This document shows positions 32,187-40,686 of a DNA stretch of 64,000 nt, piece after piece. Position 1 is the first letter of the stretch; each line of letters opens with the position of its first letter. Both the position numbers and the translations under genes were made by a program. The stretch is from Candidatus Acidiferrales bacterium (GTDB lineage Bacteria > Acidobacteriota > Terriglobia > Acidiferrales > UBA7541), in contig DASYYH010000006.1 in the NCBI GenBank assembly GCA_035934015.1, positions 271,106 to 335,105 on the forward strand. Reading direction: 5' to 3'. The notes under the pieces were generated by a model, which saw nothing but the letters and a program-made list of their open reading frames with translations, searched no databases and was not told the origin of the DNA.

Positions 32187-34451
32187 CTACCAACTGCGCG
32201 AGAGCGCGTCAACGATGTGCGCGAGGCCATCGAGATCGCGCAGGTCGATCACTTCACCCGGCGAATGCGAATAGCGCAGGGGCCAGCCGAGCGCGACGTC
32301 AATCGAGCCGTAGCGCAAAAACGCAGAGCCGTCGTTGCCGCCGCCCGTGGTTCCGTATTGCACCGGAATATGATTGGCGCGAGCGATGGAAACAACTTTT
32401 TCGACCAGTTTGCGGGGAACAATACTGGAATTGTCCACGGCGCGGACAACGAATCCGTCGCCGAGTTTGGCGTCGCCGAAGCGCTTGGACTCAAGCGGAG
32501 AATCGGAGCTGACGAAAGTGTCGATGGCGAAGACGTATTGCGGCGCTTTGCCTTCGGCGCCAAGCCGCGCGGCGAGTTTGCCGGCGCCGACGAGGCCGAG
32601 CTCTTCACCCGTGGACCAAACGAATGTGACGTCGCGGTCTTTCAGATTCGGCCCGAGCGTCCACGCGGCGGAAATCAGCGCGGTGTCGCCGACGCGATCG
32701 TCGAAGCTGCGCGCATTGGCGCGTGTGCCGGCGAGGCGGCGGTATTTCTTCGGAATGGTGATGTAGTCGCCGGCGGCGATGCCCATTTGCGCAACTTCCT
32801 CAGGCGAACGCGCGCCCACGTCGGCGCGATACATCAACCCGCGGCCGCGGGGAAACTGGAAGCCGGGCTCGTCCCAGCCTTCGGGCAGCTCCATCACGGC
32901 GGGAATGTCGCGGCCATTCATGGTGTGAACCAGCGCGGCGTGGCCCAGGAAATAATTGGGCAGTCCGCCTCCGCCGCTGACAGCGAGTTTTCCATTGGGC
33001 AAAATTTCCTGAACGACGTAGCCGATTTCATCCATGTGCGCGACGAACATGATGCTGGGAACATGAGCAGAAGGCGGAGCGGAGCCGATTTGAAGAATGA
33101 GATTTCCGGCGTCGTCGGTTTCAGGCTTGGCCCACTTCGGGAGCAGGCTTTTCACCGCGTCGCGCATGCGGGCTTCATGCTCGCTGACGGCATAGGTTTC
33201 GACGAGATGCTTCAGGATCTGTTCGTTCGTCGGCGGCGTGTCCCACAAACTGGCAGGCTGAGACGACGCAATGCTGTTGGTTGCGGGCTCGGTTGCGACC
33301 GAGCCTTGCGCGTAGGCTTCGAGGAGATGCGTCAGATCCATCAGGTCATTCGCAGAGATGATTTCCGCAGGCGTGTCCGGCCAGGCGGTGGCAATCGCGA
33401 GGTGCGCGGTTTTATCGGGAGTCTTCGGCGGGGCAAGATAGCTCGGCGGCATCATCGCGCCGGAAAAATCCATCGCAATGGGAATTCGATTGGAATCGGC
33501 GAGAGATTTGAGGTCCTGAGCGAAACCAGAGAAATTTCCGCTCGTATCCTGCGAACCAACGAGCACGCCGCTGCCCAAATCGCGGCGCGGCCCGCGATGC
33601 AACGTAGGCTCGGTGGGAATCGGCGGCGCAGCGGTCAGGCGGCCGACGTAGATGAGTTCGTCGGGGTTCTCTTCATCAATCAGACGCTCGAGGCCGCGCG
33701 CGCCAGCCCATTGCTGGGCCGCAAAGGCGACGACCAGCGTGCCATTGATTTTCGAAGGATCGATGTGGCGCAGCAGATCGACGAGAGCGGCGTCGCCGAA
33801 GCGGTCGCCGACAGCAGCGGCAGTATAGGAATTATTATCGAGCGAAAAGAGAGTGCGGTCCATGACCACGGGACTCAGGAGATCGGCGCCGAGGCGCTTC
33901 ACTTCGGCAGCGGAACTGGCGCCAACGTCAACGTACATATTTTCGATGTCGGAAGGATCGGGGGGATGGAGACGTCCGGGGAGGAGATGAATGGAAAGAC
34001 CGGCAACGACCCCGGGGATCCATTTGCCGGAGGCAGATTGAATTTCGACGGGCTGCGCGGAATAGAGCTCGTTGAAGAGCGGAAGATTACCGAACTGCGG
34101 GAGGCGCTGGAGCTGAATGTAGCCGTCGTCGGTGATGTTACCGACAACGTAGCCAGGCTCGTCCATGGGCGCGACGATGAGGCGCTTGGGGCTGCCGCTG
34201 CCGATGGTGACGATAACGTCATCGAGATTGTCGGACTTTATATCCAATTGGGGCGAAAAAGATTTCAGGCGGCCGCGAATATCCGCGGCGAGCGCGGATT
34301 CATAGCCGGGAACGGCCGGAGTTTCGGCGAATTGGCGAAGGTCGTCGCCGAGCGAGCCGGGAACTTTGCCGGAGTCTGATTGTGCGAATGCGGATGGAGT
34401 GATGCAGGCGAAGATCGCGACGAAAAGAAAGGAGCAGGAACGTTTTATCAT
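32187..34451 (-). CDS. Secreted M42-family peptidase with two M42 domains, first one degenerate
   Basis: A 754-residue protein with a signal peptide (FLFVAIFACITPSAFA). The C-terminal domain (from about 430) has all M42 (aminopeptidase) metal ligands: AHMDEIG, SFDDRVGD, STGEELGLVGA, IDTFVSSD and YSHSPGE. The N-terminal domain (about 35-420) repeats the fold, but its sites are lost: APMDEPG at about 94-100 (His to Pro), VGDRFGD at about 214-220 (Asp to Gly) and AAQQWAGARGL at about 244-254 (Glu-Glu to Gln-Gln). This looks like an internal duplication in which the first half became a pseudoenzyme. It is presumably a periplasmic aminopeptidase. The start was set at the Met before the signal peptide. 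Confidence 0.85.
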   Translation of the reverse strand: MIKRSCSFLFVAIFACITPSAFAQSDSGKVPGSLGDDLRQFAETPAVPGYESALAADIRGRLKSFSPQLDIKSDNLDDVIVTIGSGSPKRLIVAPMDEPGYVVGNITDDGYIQLQRLPQFGNLPLFNELYSAQPVEIQSASGKWIPGVVAGLSIHLLPGRLHPPDPSDIENMYVDVGASSAAEVKRLGADLLSPVVMDRTLFSLDNNSYTAAAVGDRFGDAALVDLLRHIDPSKINGTLVVAFAAQQWAGARGLERLIDEENPDELIYVGRLTAAPPIPTEPTLHRGPRRDLGSGVLVGSQDTSGNFSGFAQDLKSLADSNRIPIAMDFSGAMMPPSYLAPPKTPDKTAHLAIATAWPDTPAEIISANDLMDLTHLLEAYAQGSVATEPATNSIASSQPASLWDTPPTNEQILKHLVETYAVSEHEARMRDAVKSLLPKWAKPETDDAGNLILQIGSAPPSAHVPSIMFVAHMDEIGYVVQEILPNGKLAVSGGGGLPNYFLGHAALVHTMNGRDIPAVMELPEGWDEPGFQFPRGRGLMYRADVGARSPEEVAQMGIAAGDYITIPKKYRRLAGTRANARSFDDRVGDTALISAAWTLGPNLKDRDVTFVWSTGEELGLVGAGKLAARLGAEGKAPQYVFAIDTFVSSDSPLESKRFGDAKLGDGFVVRAVDNSSIVPRKLVEKVVSIARANHIPVQYGTTGGGNDGSAFLRYGSIDVALGWPLRYSHSPGEVIDLRDLDGLAHIVDALSRSW

Positions 34452-34795
34452 GGCGGCGGATTTTCCCTTCGGGAGCATTGGTATTCTGATGCGAGTTTTG
34501 ACCCGATGAAACTGCGCGCATTCGCGAAAAGCGCAGAAGCGCGAAACGGGAAATGTAACGCAGCAGGGGCACAGCCGCAATAGTTTTGGGGTATTCGAGT
34601 GGCGGGCTAATTCTGTGTTGCTGAGTGGGCGATCTCTTTCCTCTGGAATCCAACGCACCACGGAAGGAGGCACCCTCTCAGCTCTGTCTCGTGATTCGTC
34701 GGGAAGACAAACCAAAGCAACCGCTGCCCAAAACCGCAACCATGTGCCTCCTCAGGTGCATTGCTGACGGGCAGGCATCAAAACAAGGCCTGGGG

Positions 34796-34841
34796 TTATG
34801 CGATTTTGTTCTTGACAAGTCCTTATCGCATATCGCATAAT
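34796..34841 (+). promoter_or_regulatory. DUF5343 gene promoter with operator-like boxes
   Basis: TTGACA (34812-34817), an 18-nt spacer and CATAAT (34836-34841). The 8-bp box ATCGCATA occurs at 34825-34832 and 34832-34839, and inverted (TATGCGAT) at 34797-34804. Two boxes cover the spacer and -10, the third lies before the -35, so a repressor site is likely. Confidence 0.6.
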
Positions 34842-34884
34842 ATATCTGTCCTTGCAGTAAAAGTGTCCATCGAGGTTACCTACG

Positions 34885-35565
34885 ATGACGACCAAGAGCA
34901 GCGAAGGCAGCAAGCCGAACGTTCCTTACGTCCCCTTCCGAACCTTTCTTTCTGCCATAGAGGGTTTCGAACGCAACATGCCGGGGCAAATTGATAGCTC
35001 CGTCTGGCCGACTTACTCAGGGGCAATTAGAAGCCAACTTCTTATGGCCTTTGATGCCTTAGGCTTGAGGGACGACAAAGGCCGTTCGTCCGCTGCGTTA
35101 AAAGCCATTGTCGAAGACAAAGAGCACCGCAAGTCCCTCCTAAGGCCCTTGCTAGAAACGACGTATCCGGCGCTTTTCGCGCTCAACCTCGCAAAGGCTA
35201 CGCCGAAGCAACTAAATGACGTGTTCGAGGAGTACGGAAAGACTGGAGAGACCACCAAGAAGATTAAGTCTTTTTTTCTACAGGCTGCCAAGTATTCGGG
35301 CGTGCCAATGAATCCGCTCCTCTTGACAAAGACCCGCAATGTTACGCAACGTAAGAAAAAAACAAACCTTCCAGGCGCGGAGCCATCTCTTGACAACCAG
35401 CAAAGGCAAACGAATTCCATGACGATTGAGCTTGAGAGTGGCGTGAGACTGACACTCAGTCTCTCTGGAAACGTTTTGGAACTGAACGCGAATGACCGGA
35501 ACTTTGTTTTTGCTTTGACTGACAAGTTGGAAGGCTACAGAACGAGGGACAACCACGCAAAATAA
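34885..35565 (+). CDS. DUF5343 domain protein
   Basis: A 226-residue protein matching DUF5343: YVPFRTFLSAIEGFERNMPGQI near the start, SGAIRSQLLMAFDALGL, and a helical stretch TPKQLNDVFEEYGKTGETTKKIKSFFLQAAKYSGVPM. The C-terminal part after about residue 170 is a separate beta-rich segment. DUF5343 proteins are mostly found in accessory genes and are of unknown function. Composition is less GC-rich than neighbouring genes, so it may be horizontally acquired. It has its own promoter with operator-like boxes. It is followed by a small frame and the hicA gene. Confidence 0.75.
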   Translation: MTTKSSEGSKPNVPYVPFRTFLSAIEGFERNMPGQIDSSVWPTYSGAIRSQLLMAFDALGLRDDKGRSSAALKAIVEDKEHRKSLLRPLLETTYPALFALNLAKATPKQLNDVFEEYGKTGETTKKIKSFFLQAAKYSGVPMNPLLLTKTRNVTQRKKKTNLPGAEPSLDNQQRQTNSMTIELESGVRLTLSLSGNVLELNANDRNFVFALTDKLEGYRTRDNHAK

Positions 35566-35591
35566 AAAAAACCTATCGTGAACGTCGGATC

Positions 35592-35702
35592 GTGGTAGGG
35601 CGCGATTGGAAGGGGGACAAGCTCACGATCGAACTGGAGACTTCGGTGTCAAAGCGAGGAAAGTTCCGGGAAGACGGCTACACAGGCGAGGGCGAGAAGT
35701 GA
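35592..35702 (+). CDS. Short frame coupled to hicA (36 residues or more)
   Basis: A frame whose stop TGA overlaps the hicA start (GTGA). A GTG at 35592 would give 36 residues beginning VVGRDWKGDKLTIELE; the frame is open for some codons before it. It reads like a coding segment (charged, beta-like) and may be the C-terminus of a lost gene or a genuine small partner. No ribosome binding site is visible. Confidence 0.35.
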   Translation: MVGRDWKGDKLTIELETSVSKRGKFREDGYTGEGEK

Positions 35703-35923
35703 AGCTGCCGGTGGTTTCCGGGGCGGAAGTGATTCGTGTCCTTGAGCGTTGTGGATATGTGGCGGTTCGTCAAAAGGGGAGTCACGTGCGCCTGCGGAAT
35801 GAGCGCGAGCCGCGAAGACTTCCAGTAACCGTTCCGTTGCACGACGAAGTTGCCTTTGGCACATTAAAGCGGATTCTGCGTGATTCTTTGCTTACCGTGG
35901 AAGAGTTTTCGTCGAAGTTGTAG
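35699..35923 (+). CDS. hicA: HicA-type toxin (YcfA/HicA mRNA interferase)
   Basis: A 74-residue protein with the HicA fold (double-stranded RNA-binding-like). The segment LPVVSGAEVIRVLERCGY is followed by RQKGSHVRLRN, where the His is the catalytic residue of HicA toxins. VPLHDEVAFGTLKRILRD completes the domain. HicA cuts mRNA in the absence of its antitoxin HicB. The GTG start overlaps the stop of a short upstream frame (GTGA). A HicB gene lies 13 nt downstream on the opposite strand, whereas these genes are normally in one operon in the same direction. Confidence 0.85.
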   Translation: MKLPVVSGAEVIRVLERCGYVAVRQKGSHVRLRNEREPRRLPVTVPLHDEVAFGTLKRILRDSLLTVEEFSSKL

Positions 35924-35936
35924 AAAGGTTCGCGAA

Positions 35937-36167
35937 TTACTTGGCAATGACGACGCTGCCGATTAGCACGTTATTGGGATCGGCAATTTCTTCGCCCCGG
36001 CTTTCCATATCCTCGAGGCACAATTCGATGGCCTCACGAATATTGGCGAGCGCCTCGTTGACAGTTTTTCCTTGCGAGTAGCAGCCCTGGATTGAGGGGC
36101 ACACGGCAACGTAACCGCCATATTCCGCGTCGGGTTCGAGGAAAACCTTAAAATCTCGGATGCTCAT
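35937..36167 (-). CDS. hicB: HicB family antitoxin
   Basis: A 76-residue HicB-type partial RNase H-fold protein: FKVFLEPDAEYGGYVAVCPSIQGCYSQG, then TVNEALANIREAIELCLEDM. This matches the N-terminal HicB domain. The DNA-binding domain (ribbon-helix-helix or HTH) often found at the C-terminus is missing, so it may not bind its own operator. It is convergent with hicA and 13 nt from it. It might instead be an orphan HicB partner of another toxin. Confidence 0.85.
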   Translation of the reverse strand: MSIRDFKVFLEPDAEYGGYVAVCPSIQGCYSQGKTVNEALANIREAIELCLEDMESRGEEIADPNNVLIGSVVIAK

Positions 36168-36291
36168 GTTTCTATTCTAGCTTATCAGCTCCAATTGCCC
36201 TAATACGTGTGCGATATTATCCGCCAAGTTGGAAACAGCTCCAAGTAGTAGCGATTGAACACGGTAATAGAATCGGGCGCGGGAGAGGCAA

Positions 36292-37461
36292 ATGATGAGA
36301 ACGGTGAAAATCGTGATGCTCGGTTGTGCGGTGGCGCTGATCGCTGGAATTGCGTTGGCGCAGACAGAGGAGAGTAGCGCGATGAACACGAAGCCGCGGG
36401 CGAGGGATTTGGGAATAGGCATCGGCGTGTATGAGCAGGGGCCGCTTGATGCGATCACGGATGTGGCGGGAGTGGAAGTGGGGCAGACGACGATCATTCA
36501 GGGAAATGACGTGCGCACGGGAGTGACGGCGATTTTGCCACACGCGGGAAATATGTTTCAGCAGAAAGTCGCGGCCGCGGTGTACGTGTTCAACGCGTTT
36601 GGAAAGCTGGTGGGATCGACGCAGGTGAACGAGCTCGGGCAGATCGAGACGCCGATTTTGCTGACGAACACGCTGAGCGTGTGGGACGCGGCTGCGGCGA
36701 TGACGGACTGGATGCTGGCGCTGCCGGGAAATGAGGAGGTGCGGTCGATCAATCCGCTGGTGGGCGAAACGAATGACGGATGGCTGAATGACATTCGCGG
36801 ACGGCACGTGAAGGCAGCGGATGTCGTGAAGGCGCTGGAGTCGGCGCGCGGCGGAGCAGTGGAGGAGGGAACTGTTGGCGCGGGAACGGGCACGGTGGCG
36901 TTTGGGTGGAAAGGCGGAATCGGGACGAGTTCGCGGCGATTGCCTGCGAATGTTGGCGGCTACACGGTGGGCGTGCTGGTGCAGACGAATTTCGGAGGGA
37001 ATTTGACGATTGCAGGCGTGCCGGTGTATCGCGAACTGCAGCCTCCGCGACGCATGGCGGATGCGCATGGCGAGAAACGCGATTCGGCGGATGGGTCGTG
37101 CATGATGGTGGTGGCGACGGACGCGCCGCTCGATGCGCGGCAGTTGATGCGGCTCGGGAAGCGGGCGACGTTTGGGCTGGCGCGCGCGGGATCTTCGGGC
37201 AGCAACGGGAGCGGAGATTTTGTGATCGCTTTTTCGACCACGGCGAAAATTCCCGGCGATGCACAGGGGAGTGCGGCGGCGAGTCTTTCGGAGGAAGCGC
37301 TATCGCCGCTGTTTGAAGCTGCCAGTGAAGCGACGGAAGAAGCGATTGATAATTCGCTGCTGCGCGCGACGACGGTCACCGGACGCGATGGCCACGTGAT
37401 CGAAGCGCTGCCGATTGAACGGTTGAAAGAAATTCTGGCGGAGCACGGCGTTCATCCGTGA
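36292..37461 (+). CDS. P1 family (DmpA-type) aminopeptidase, secreted
   Basis: A 389-residue N-terminal-nucleophile peptidase with a signal peptide (MLGCAVALIAGIALAQ). The family motifs are ITDVAGVEVGQTTII, GIGTSSRRLP, and GSCMMVVATDAPLDARQLMRLGKR, where the precursor is cut between Gly268 and Ser269, which makes Ser269 the nucleophile. A later GDFVIAFST closes the fold. DmpA enzymes release N-terminal D- or beta-amino acids. ATG-ATG start after GGGAGAGG. It is not in an operon. Confidence 0.88.
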   Translation: MMRTVKIVMLGCAVALIAGIALAQTEESSAMNTKPRARDLGIGIGVYEQGPLDAITDVAGVEVGQTTIIQGNDVRTGVTAILPHAGNMFQQKVAAAVYVFNAFGKLVGSTQVNELGQIETPILLTNTLSVWDAAAAMTDWMLALPGNEEVRSINPLVGETNDGWLNDIRGRHVKAADVVKALESARGGAVEEGTVGAGTGTVAFGWKGGIGTSSRRLPANVGGYTVGVLVQTNFGGNLTIAGVPVYRELQPPRRMADAHGEKRDSADGSCMMVVATDAPLDARQLMRLGKRATFGLARAGSSGSNGSGDFVIAFSTTAKIPGDAQGSAAASLSEEALSPLFEAASEATEEAIDNSLLRATTVTGRDGHVIEALPIERLKEILAEHGVHP

Positions 37462-37489
37462 GACGGAATTTCGCGCGCGAATCGCGGCA

Positions 37490-39259
37490 TTAGTGCGTAT
37501 GCGCGGGAGTGCCGCCGGCCATTTGCGGGAAGAGCGCGAGCACGGCGGGAAGAGCGACGCGAAACGTGCAGCCGCCTTCGGCGCGATTGAAGCCGCGAAT
37601 CTGGCCGCCGTGTTCCTGAATGATTCCGTAGCAGATACTCAGACCGAGGCCGGTGCCTTTGCCGACGGGCTTGGTGGTGTAGAAGGGATCGAAGACGCGT
37701 TCGGGATCGCGCAGGCCGGGACCGGTATCCGAAAAATCGAGGACGACGCTGCCGCGCTCGCTGCGCGTGCGGACGGTGAGGACGCCGCCACCGACGGTTT
37801 CCATGGCGTCAACGGCGTTGTTGATGAGGTTGTAGAAAACCTGGAGAAGCTGATTGGGGTCGCCGCGAACAGCGGGAAGAACGGATGGATTCTCCACTTC
37901 GATGCGAATGTGCTTGTCGCGAAGGTCGAGCTGACGGAGTTCGATCGCGCTGGTGAGCACGGACTTGATGTCGAGCAACTGTTTTTCGGCAGGCACCTGG
38001 CGCGCGAAGCTGAGGAGATTGGTGACGAGAACTTTTGTGCGCCGAGCTTGCTCGCGGATTTTTTCGCCAAGACTGCGAGAGCGGTCGGTGGCGATAGGAT
38101 CGGCTTGAATCAAATCGGCATAGCCGAGAATTGCGGTGAGAGGATTATTGATTTCGTGCGCAGCGCCAGCGGCGAGCTGGCCGAGAGAAGCGAGCTTTTC
38201 GGCCTGGACGAATTGCGTTTGGAGGCGCTTCAAGTTGTCGACAGAGTCCTCCAGGCCCTTCATGAGGCTCAGGCGCTCACGATCAACCAACTGCTGCCGC
38301 CAGAAGAGCAAGGCGGTTCCCATGACGATGCTGAGAAGAGTGAGGAAAAGGCGAAAACGCCTTACGGGCAGCGGCGCGTCGCTGGCGAACTCGCTCCATG
38401 CGGCCATGAGAGGCATGGTCAAAATGCAGAGAATCGCGAGGCGCGCAGGCCACTGGGCATCGCGAGGGGGAGCGGGCCGGTCCGATGTTTCGGGCGAGAG
38501 ATTTGCACGATGCGCCAAAATGCCCGTGGTGCCGAACCACACAAAGGCCGCGATGGTGGGCAGGTTCAGAATGCTGCCGGCATGAAAGCGGCCCTCGAAA
38601 GTAGGCATGACAGTGAGCGACATGCCGGCGACGTACATCGCAGAGGCGCCGAAAAGATTTCCGTAGACGCCGCGCCAGCCGGGCTTGGCGCGAAGAGCCA
38701 GGATGCCGACGCCGAAGAGAAAAACGAGGTTCGCCAGGCCATAGACCTGAAGGTCACGAATGCGGTTCAAGGCGATGTGAGTTGGATCCTGCGCCCACGC
38801 GAAAGCGAGGAACAAGTAGAGGAACGTCCACCAAACTCCAAGAAGAAGAAGGTCGAGATAGCCATAGCGCAAGGATTCGCGCATTTTCGAAGAGTGCGGC
38901 AGAAGAGCCAGGGAGGCCATCAGCGGCACAACGTGCAGGAAAAAAATGATGTCAATGGGGGAAGATGAGCCGGCTGGAGTGTGAAGGACGAGGTCCTGAT
39001 AGGTCCAAATCAGCCTTCCGGCGAGCCAAAGCGTGCAGCCAAAGGCCAGGAGCATCCAGAAATTATTCTGGCGAGGATAAGGAGAAGAAGCATTCCAGAG
39101 CAAGCAGGCATTGGCGAAAAGCGGGACGATGCACAAGGTGATATCGGCGAAGGCCTTCCGGGAGTCGCCGGAAGGCGTCAAAAGAGAAACAAGGGCGAAG
39201 CCGCCGACAAATACAGCCCATGCGGCGACAACTATCCACGTGGATTTCGCCAGTTTCAT
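37490..39259 (-). CDS. Membrane sensor histidine kinase
   Basis: A 589-residue kinase. The first 300 residues hold about eight to nine hydrophobic helices (an MHYT-like or 7TM-like sensor without recognised signature). The catalytic part begins at GQLAAGAAHEINNPLTAILGYADLI (phosphorylated His), followed by the N-box NLINNAVDAM, DTGPGL and GTGLGLSICYGIIQEHGG. No response regulator gene is beside it, so it is an orphan kinase. The start is the Met before the first helix; no strong ribosome binding site is seen. Confidence 0.9.
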   Translation of the reverse strand: MKLAKSTWIVVAAWAVFVGGFALVSLLTPSGDSRKAFADITLCIVPLFANACLLWNASSPYPRQNNFWMLLAFGCTLWLAGRLIWTYQDLVLHTPAGSSSPIDIIFFLHVVPLMASLALLPHSSKMRESLRYGYLDLLLLGVWWTFLYLFLAFAWAQDPTHIALNRIRDLQVYGLANLVFLFGVGILALRAKPGWRGVYGNLFGASAMYVAGMSLTVMPTFEGRFHAGSILNLPTIAAFVWFGTTGILAHRANLSPETSDRPAPPRDAQWPARLAILCILTMPLMAAWSEFASDAPLPVRRFRLFLTLLSIVMGTALLFWRQQLVDRERLSLMKGLEDSVDNLKRLQTQFVQAEKLASLGQLAAGAAHEINNPLTAILGYADLIQADPIATDRSRSLGEKIREQARRTKVLVTNLLSFARQVPAEKQLLDIKSVLTSAIELRQLDLRDKHIRIEVENPSVLPAVRGDPNQLLQVFYNLINNAVDAMETVGGGVLTVRTRSERGSVVLDFSDTGPGLRDPERVFDPFYTTKPVGKGTGLGLSICYGIIQEHGGQIRGFNRAEGGCTFRVALPAVLALFPQMAGGTPAHTH

Positions 39260-39563
39260 TTGCGGCCTAAAGAGAAGCTCTCCTAGCGTAGCATGGCTAT
39301 CGGCGAGCACGTTTTGCACCTTGCGTTACGGGAGCCAATCAATTAATAGAACTGCGCTCCTCCGGGAAATCGAGCCGATGTACCGGGACCGCGAGCTGGG
39401 ATTTGCGGCGAATTGTAGCGCCAAATGCGGTTTTTTCACACGTATTCCAGTTGCCAGCGCGAACGGCTTGGAGCAAAATGGCGGCGCTCTTTGGGCGAAA
39501 TGGGGCGAAGGAATGTGCATGCGTTTTCGGCGCAGACCTTAGGCGATTTTCCGTGGAGGAATC
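39260..39563. other. Intergenic region between divergent genes
   Basis: About 300 nt with no clear gene, repeat or hairpin. It should hold the divergent promoters of the kinase and metallophosphoesterase genes, but no convincing -35/-10 pair stands out. Confidence 0.4.
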
Positions 39564-40658
39564 ATGTTTCGGCGAGCTGGCATCTTTTTTTTGCTGTTGG
39601 CGGCGGCATCATTCTGCATTTTTCTGGCGGCGAGGAACTCGCAGGCGCAGAACGAATCCGGCGAATGGAGTTTCGCGGCGTCGGGCGATTCACGGAATTG
39701 CGGCGACGTGGTGGTGCCGGCGATTGCGGCTGGCGTAATTGCCCATCACGCGGCTTTCTACTGGCACCTGGGCGATCTGCGCAAGATTTACGACTTCGAC
39801 GAGGACATGCAGCATGAGCCCGAGCACGTCGCGCATCCGATGACCATCATCCAATACGAGCAGGCCGCCTGGCCGGATTTCATCGCCAACCAGATCAATG
39901 CGTTCGGCGCGGAGCCTTATTTTCTGGGCATCGGCAACCACGAAACGATTCCACCGATGACGCGGGATCTTTTCATCGAACAATTCGCCGACTGGCTGGA
40001 CATGCCGGTGCTGCGCGAGCAGCGGCTGCGAGACGATCCCGCGAATCACAAACTCGAAACCTATTACCATTGGCAGGAGCGCGGCGTGGATTTCATCAAC
40101 CTCGATAACGCTTCAGCGGATCAATTCGACCGCGCGCAAATGAAATGGTTCGAGAGTGTGCTGAAGCGCGACGAAGCGGACGCGGAAATACGCACGATCG
40201 TTGTGGGAATGCATGAAGCCCTGCCGGAGAGCCTGTCCTCGGGGCATAGCATGAACGAGTCGCCGGTGGGGATTGCGAGCGGGCAGCGCGCGTATGCGGA
40301 TTTGCTCGGGGCGCAGAACGTTGCGCATAAGCATGTATACATTTTGGCAAGCCATTCGCATTTCTACATGGCGAACATTTTCAATAGCGATTACTGGCGG
40401 AAGAACGGCGGCGTCCTGCCGGGATGGATTGTAGGCACGGCGGGCGCGGTGCGCTATCCGCTGCCGACAGATGCGAAAGATGCCGACGCGGCGGAGACGA
40501 ATGTCTACGGATATCTGCTCGGGCATGTGCAGGCGAATGGAGAGATTCATTTTACGTTTGAAAAGCTGGACCGAGCGGACATTCCCGCGGCGGTTGCGGA
40601 CCGCTTCGGTTCGCCATTCGTCGACTGGTGCTTCGCGCACAATTCCGAAGCGCAATGA
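39564..40658 (+). CDS. Metallophosphoesterase-like secreted protein
   Basis: A 364-residue protein with a signal peptide (FFLLLAAASFCIFLAA). Calcineurin-type metallophosphoesterase motifs appear in order: ASGDSR (first metal ligand Asp, unusual for GDxH), YWHLGDLRK (GDxx), GIGNHE (GNHE), VVGMHEALP and LASHSHFY (GHxH-like). The Asp-Ser in place of Asp-x-His at the first site makes the metal set slightly unusual. It starts after GGAGG. The next gene, an amidohydrolase, follows after 28 nt in the same direction, so they may form an operon. Substrate unknown. Confidence 0.75.
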   Translation: MFRRAGIFFLLLAAASFCIFLAARNSQAQNESGEWSFAASGDSRNCGDVVVPAIAAGVIAHHAAFYWHLGDLRKIYDFDEDMQHEPEHVAHPMTIIQYEQAAWPDFIANQINAFGAEPYFLGIGNHETIPPMTRDLFIEQFADWLDMPVLREQRLRDDPANHKLETYYHWQERGVDFINLDNASADQFDRAQMKWFESVLKRDEADAEIRTIVVGMHEALPESLSSGHSMNESPVGIASGQRAYADLLGAQNVAHKHVYILASHSHFYMANIFNSDYWRKNGGVLPGWIVGTAGAVRYPLPTDAKDADAAETNVYGYLLGHVQANGEIHFTFEKLDRADIPAAVADRFGSPFVDWCFAHNSEAQ

Positions 40659-40686
40659 GCCGCGAAATTTTTGAGAGGATGAAACG

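Noticed and set aside
28860..34379. A single 1839-residue protein
   Set aside because: Past 29883 the opposite strand has three genes with clear catalytic motifs; the plus-strand translation there is low-complexity Arg/Ala/Gly-rich and has no recognisable domain.
34380..34884. A 71-codon frame at 34625-34840 as a gene
   Set aside because: It overlaps the promoter and operator boxes of the DUF5343 gene and has no ribosome binding site or family features.
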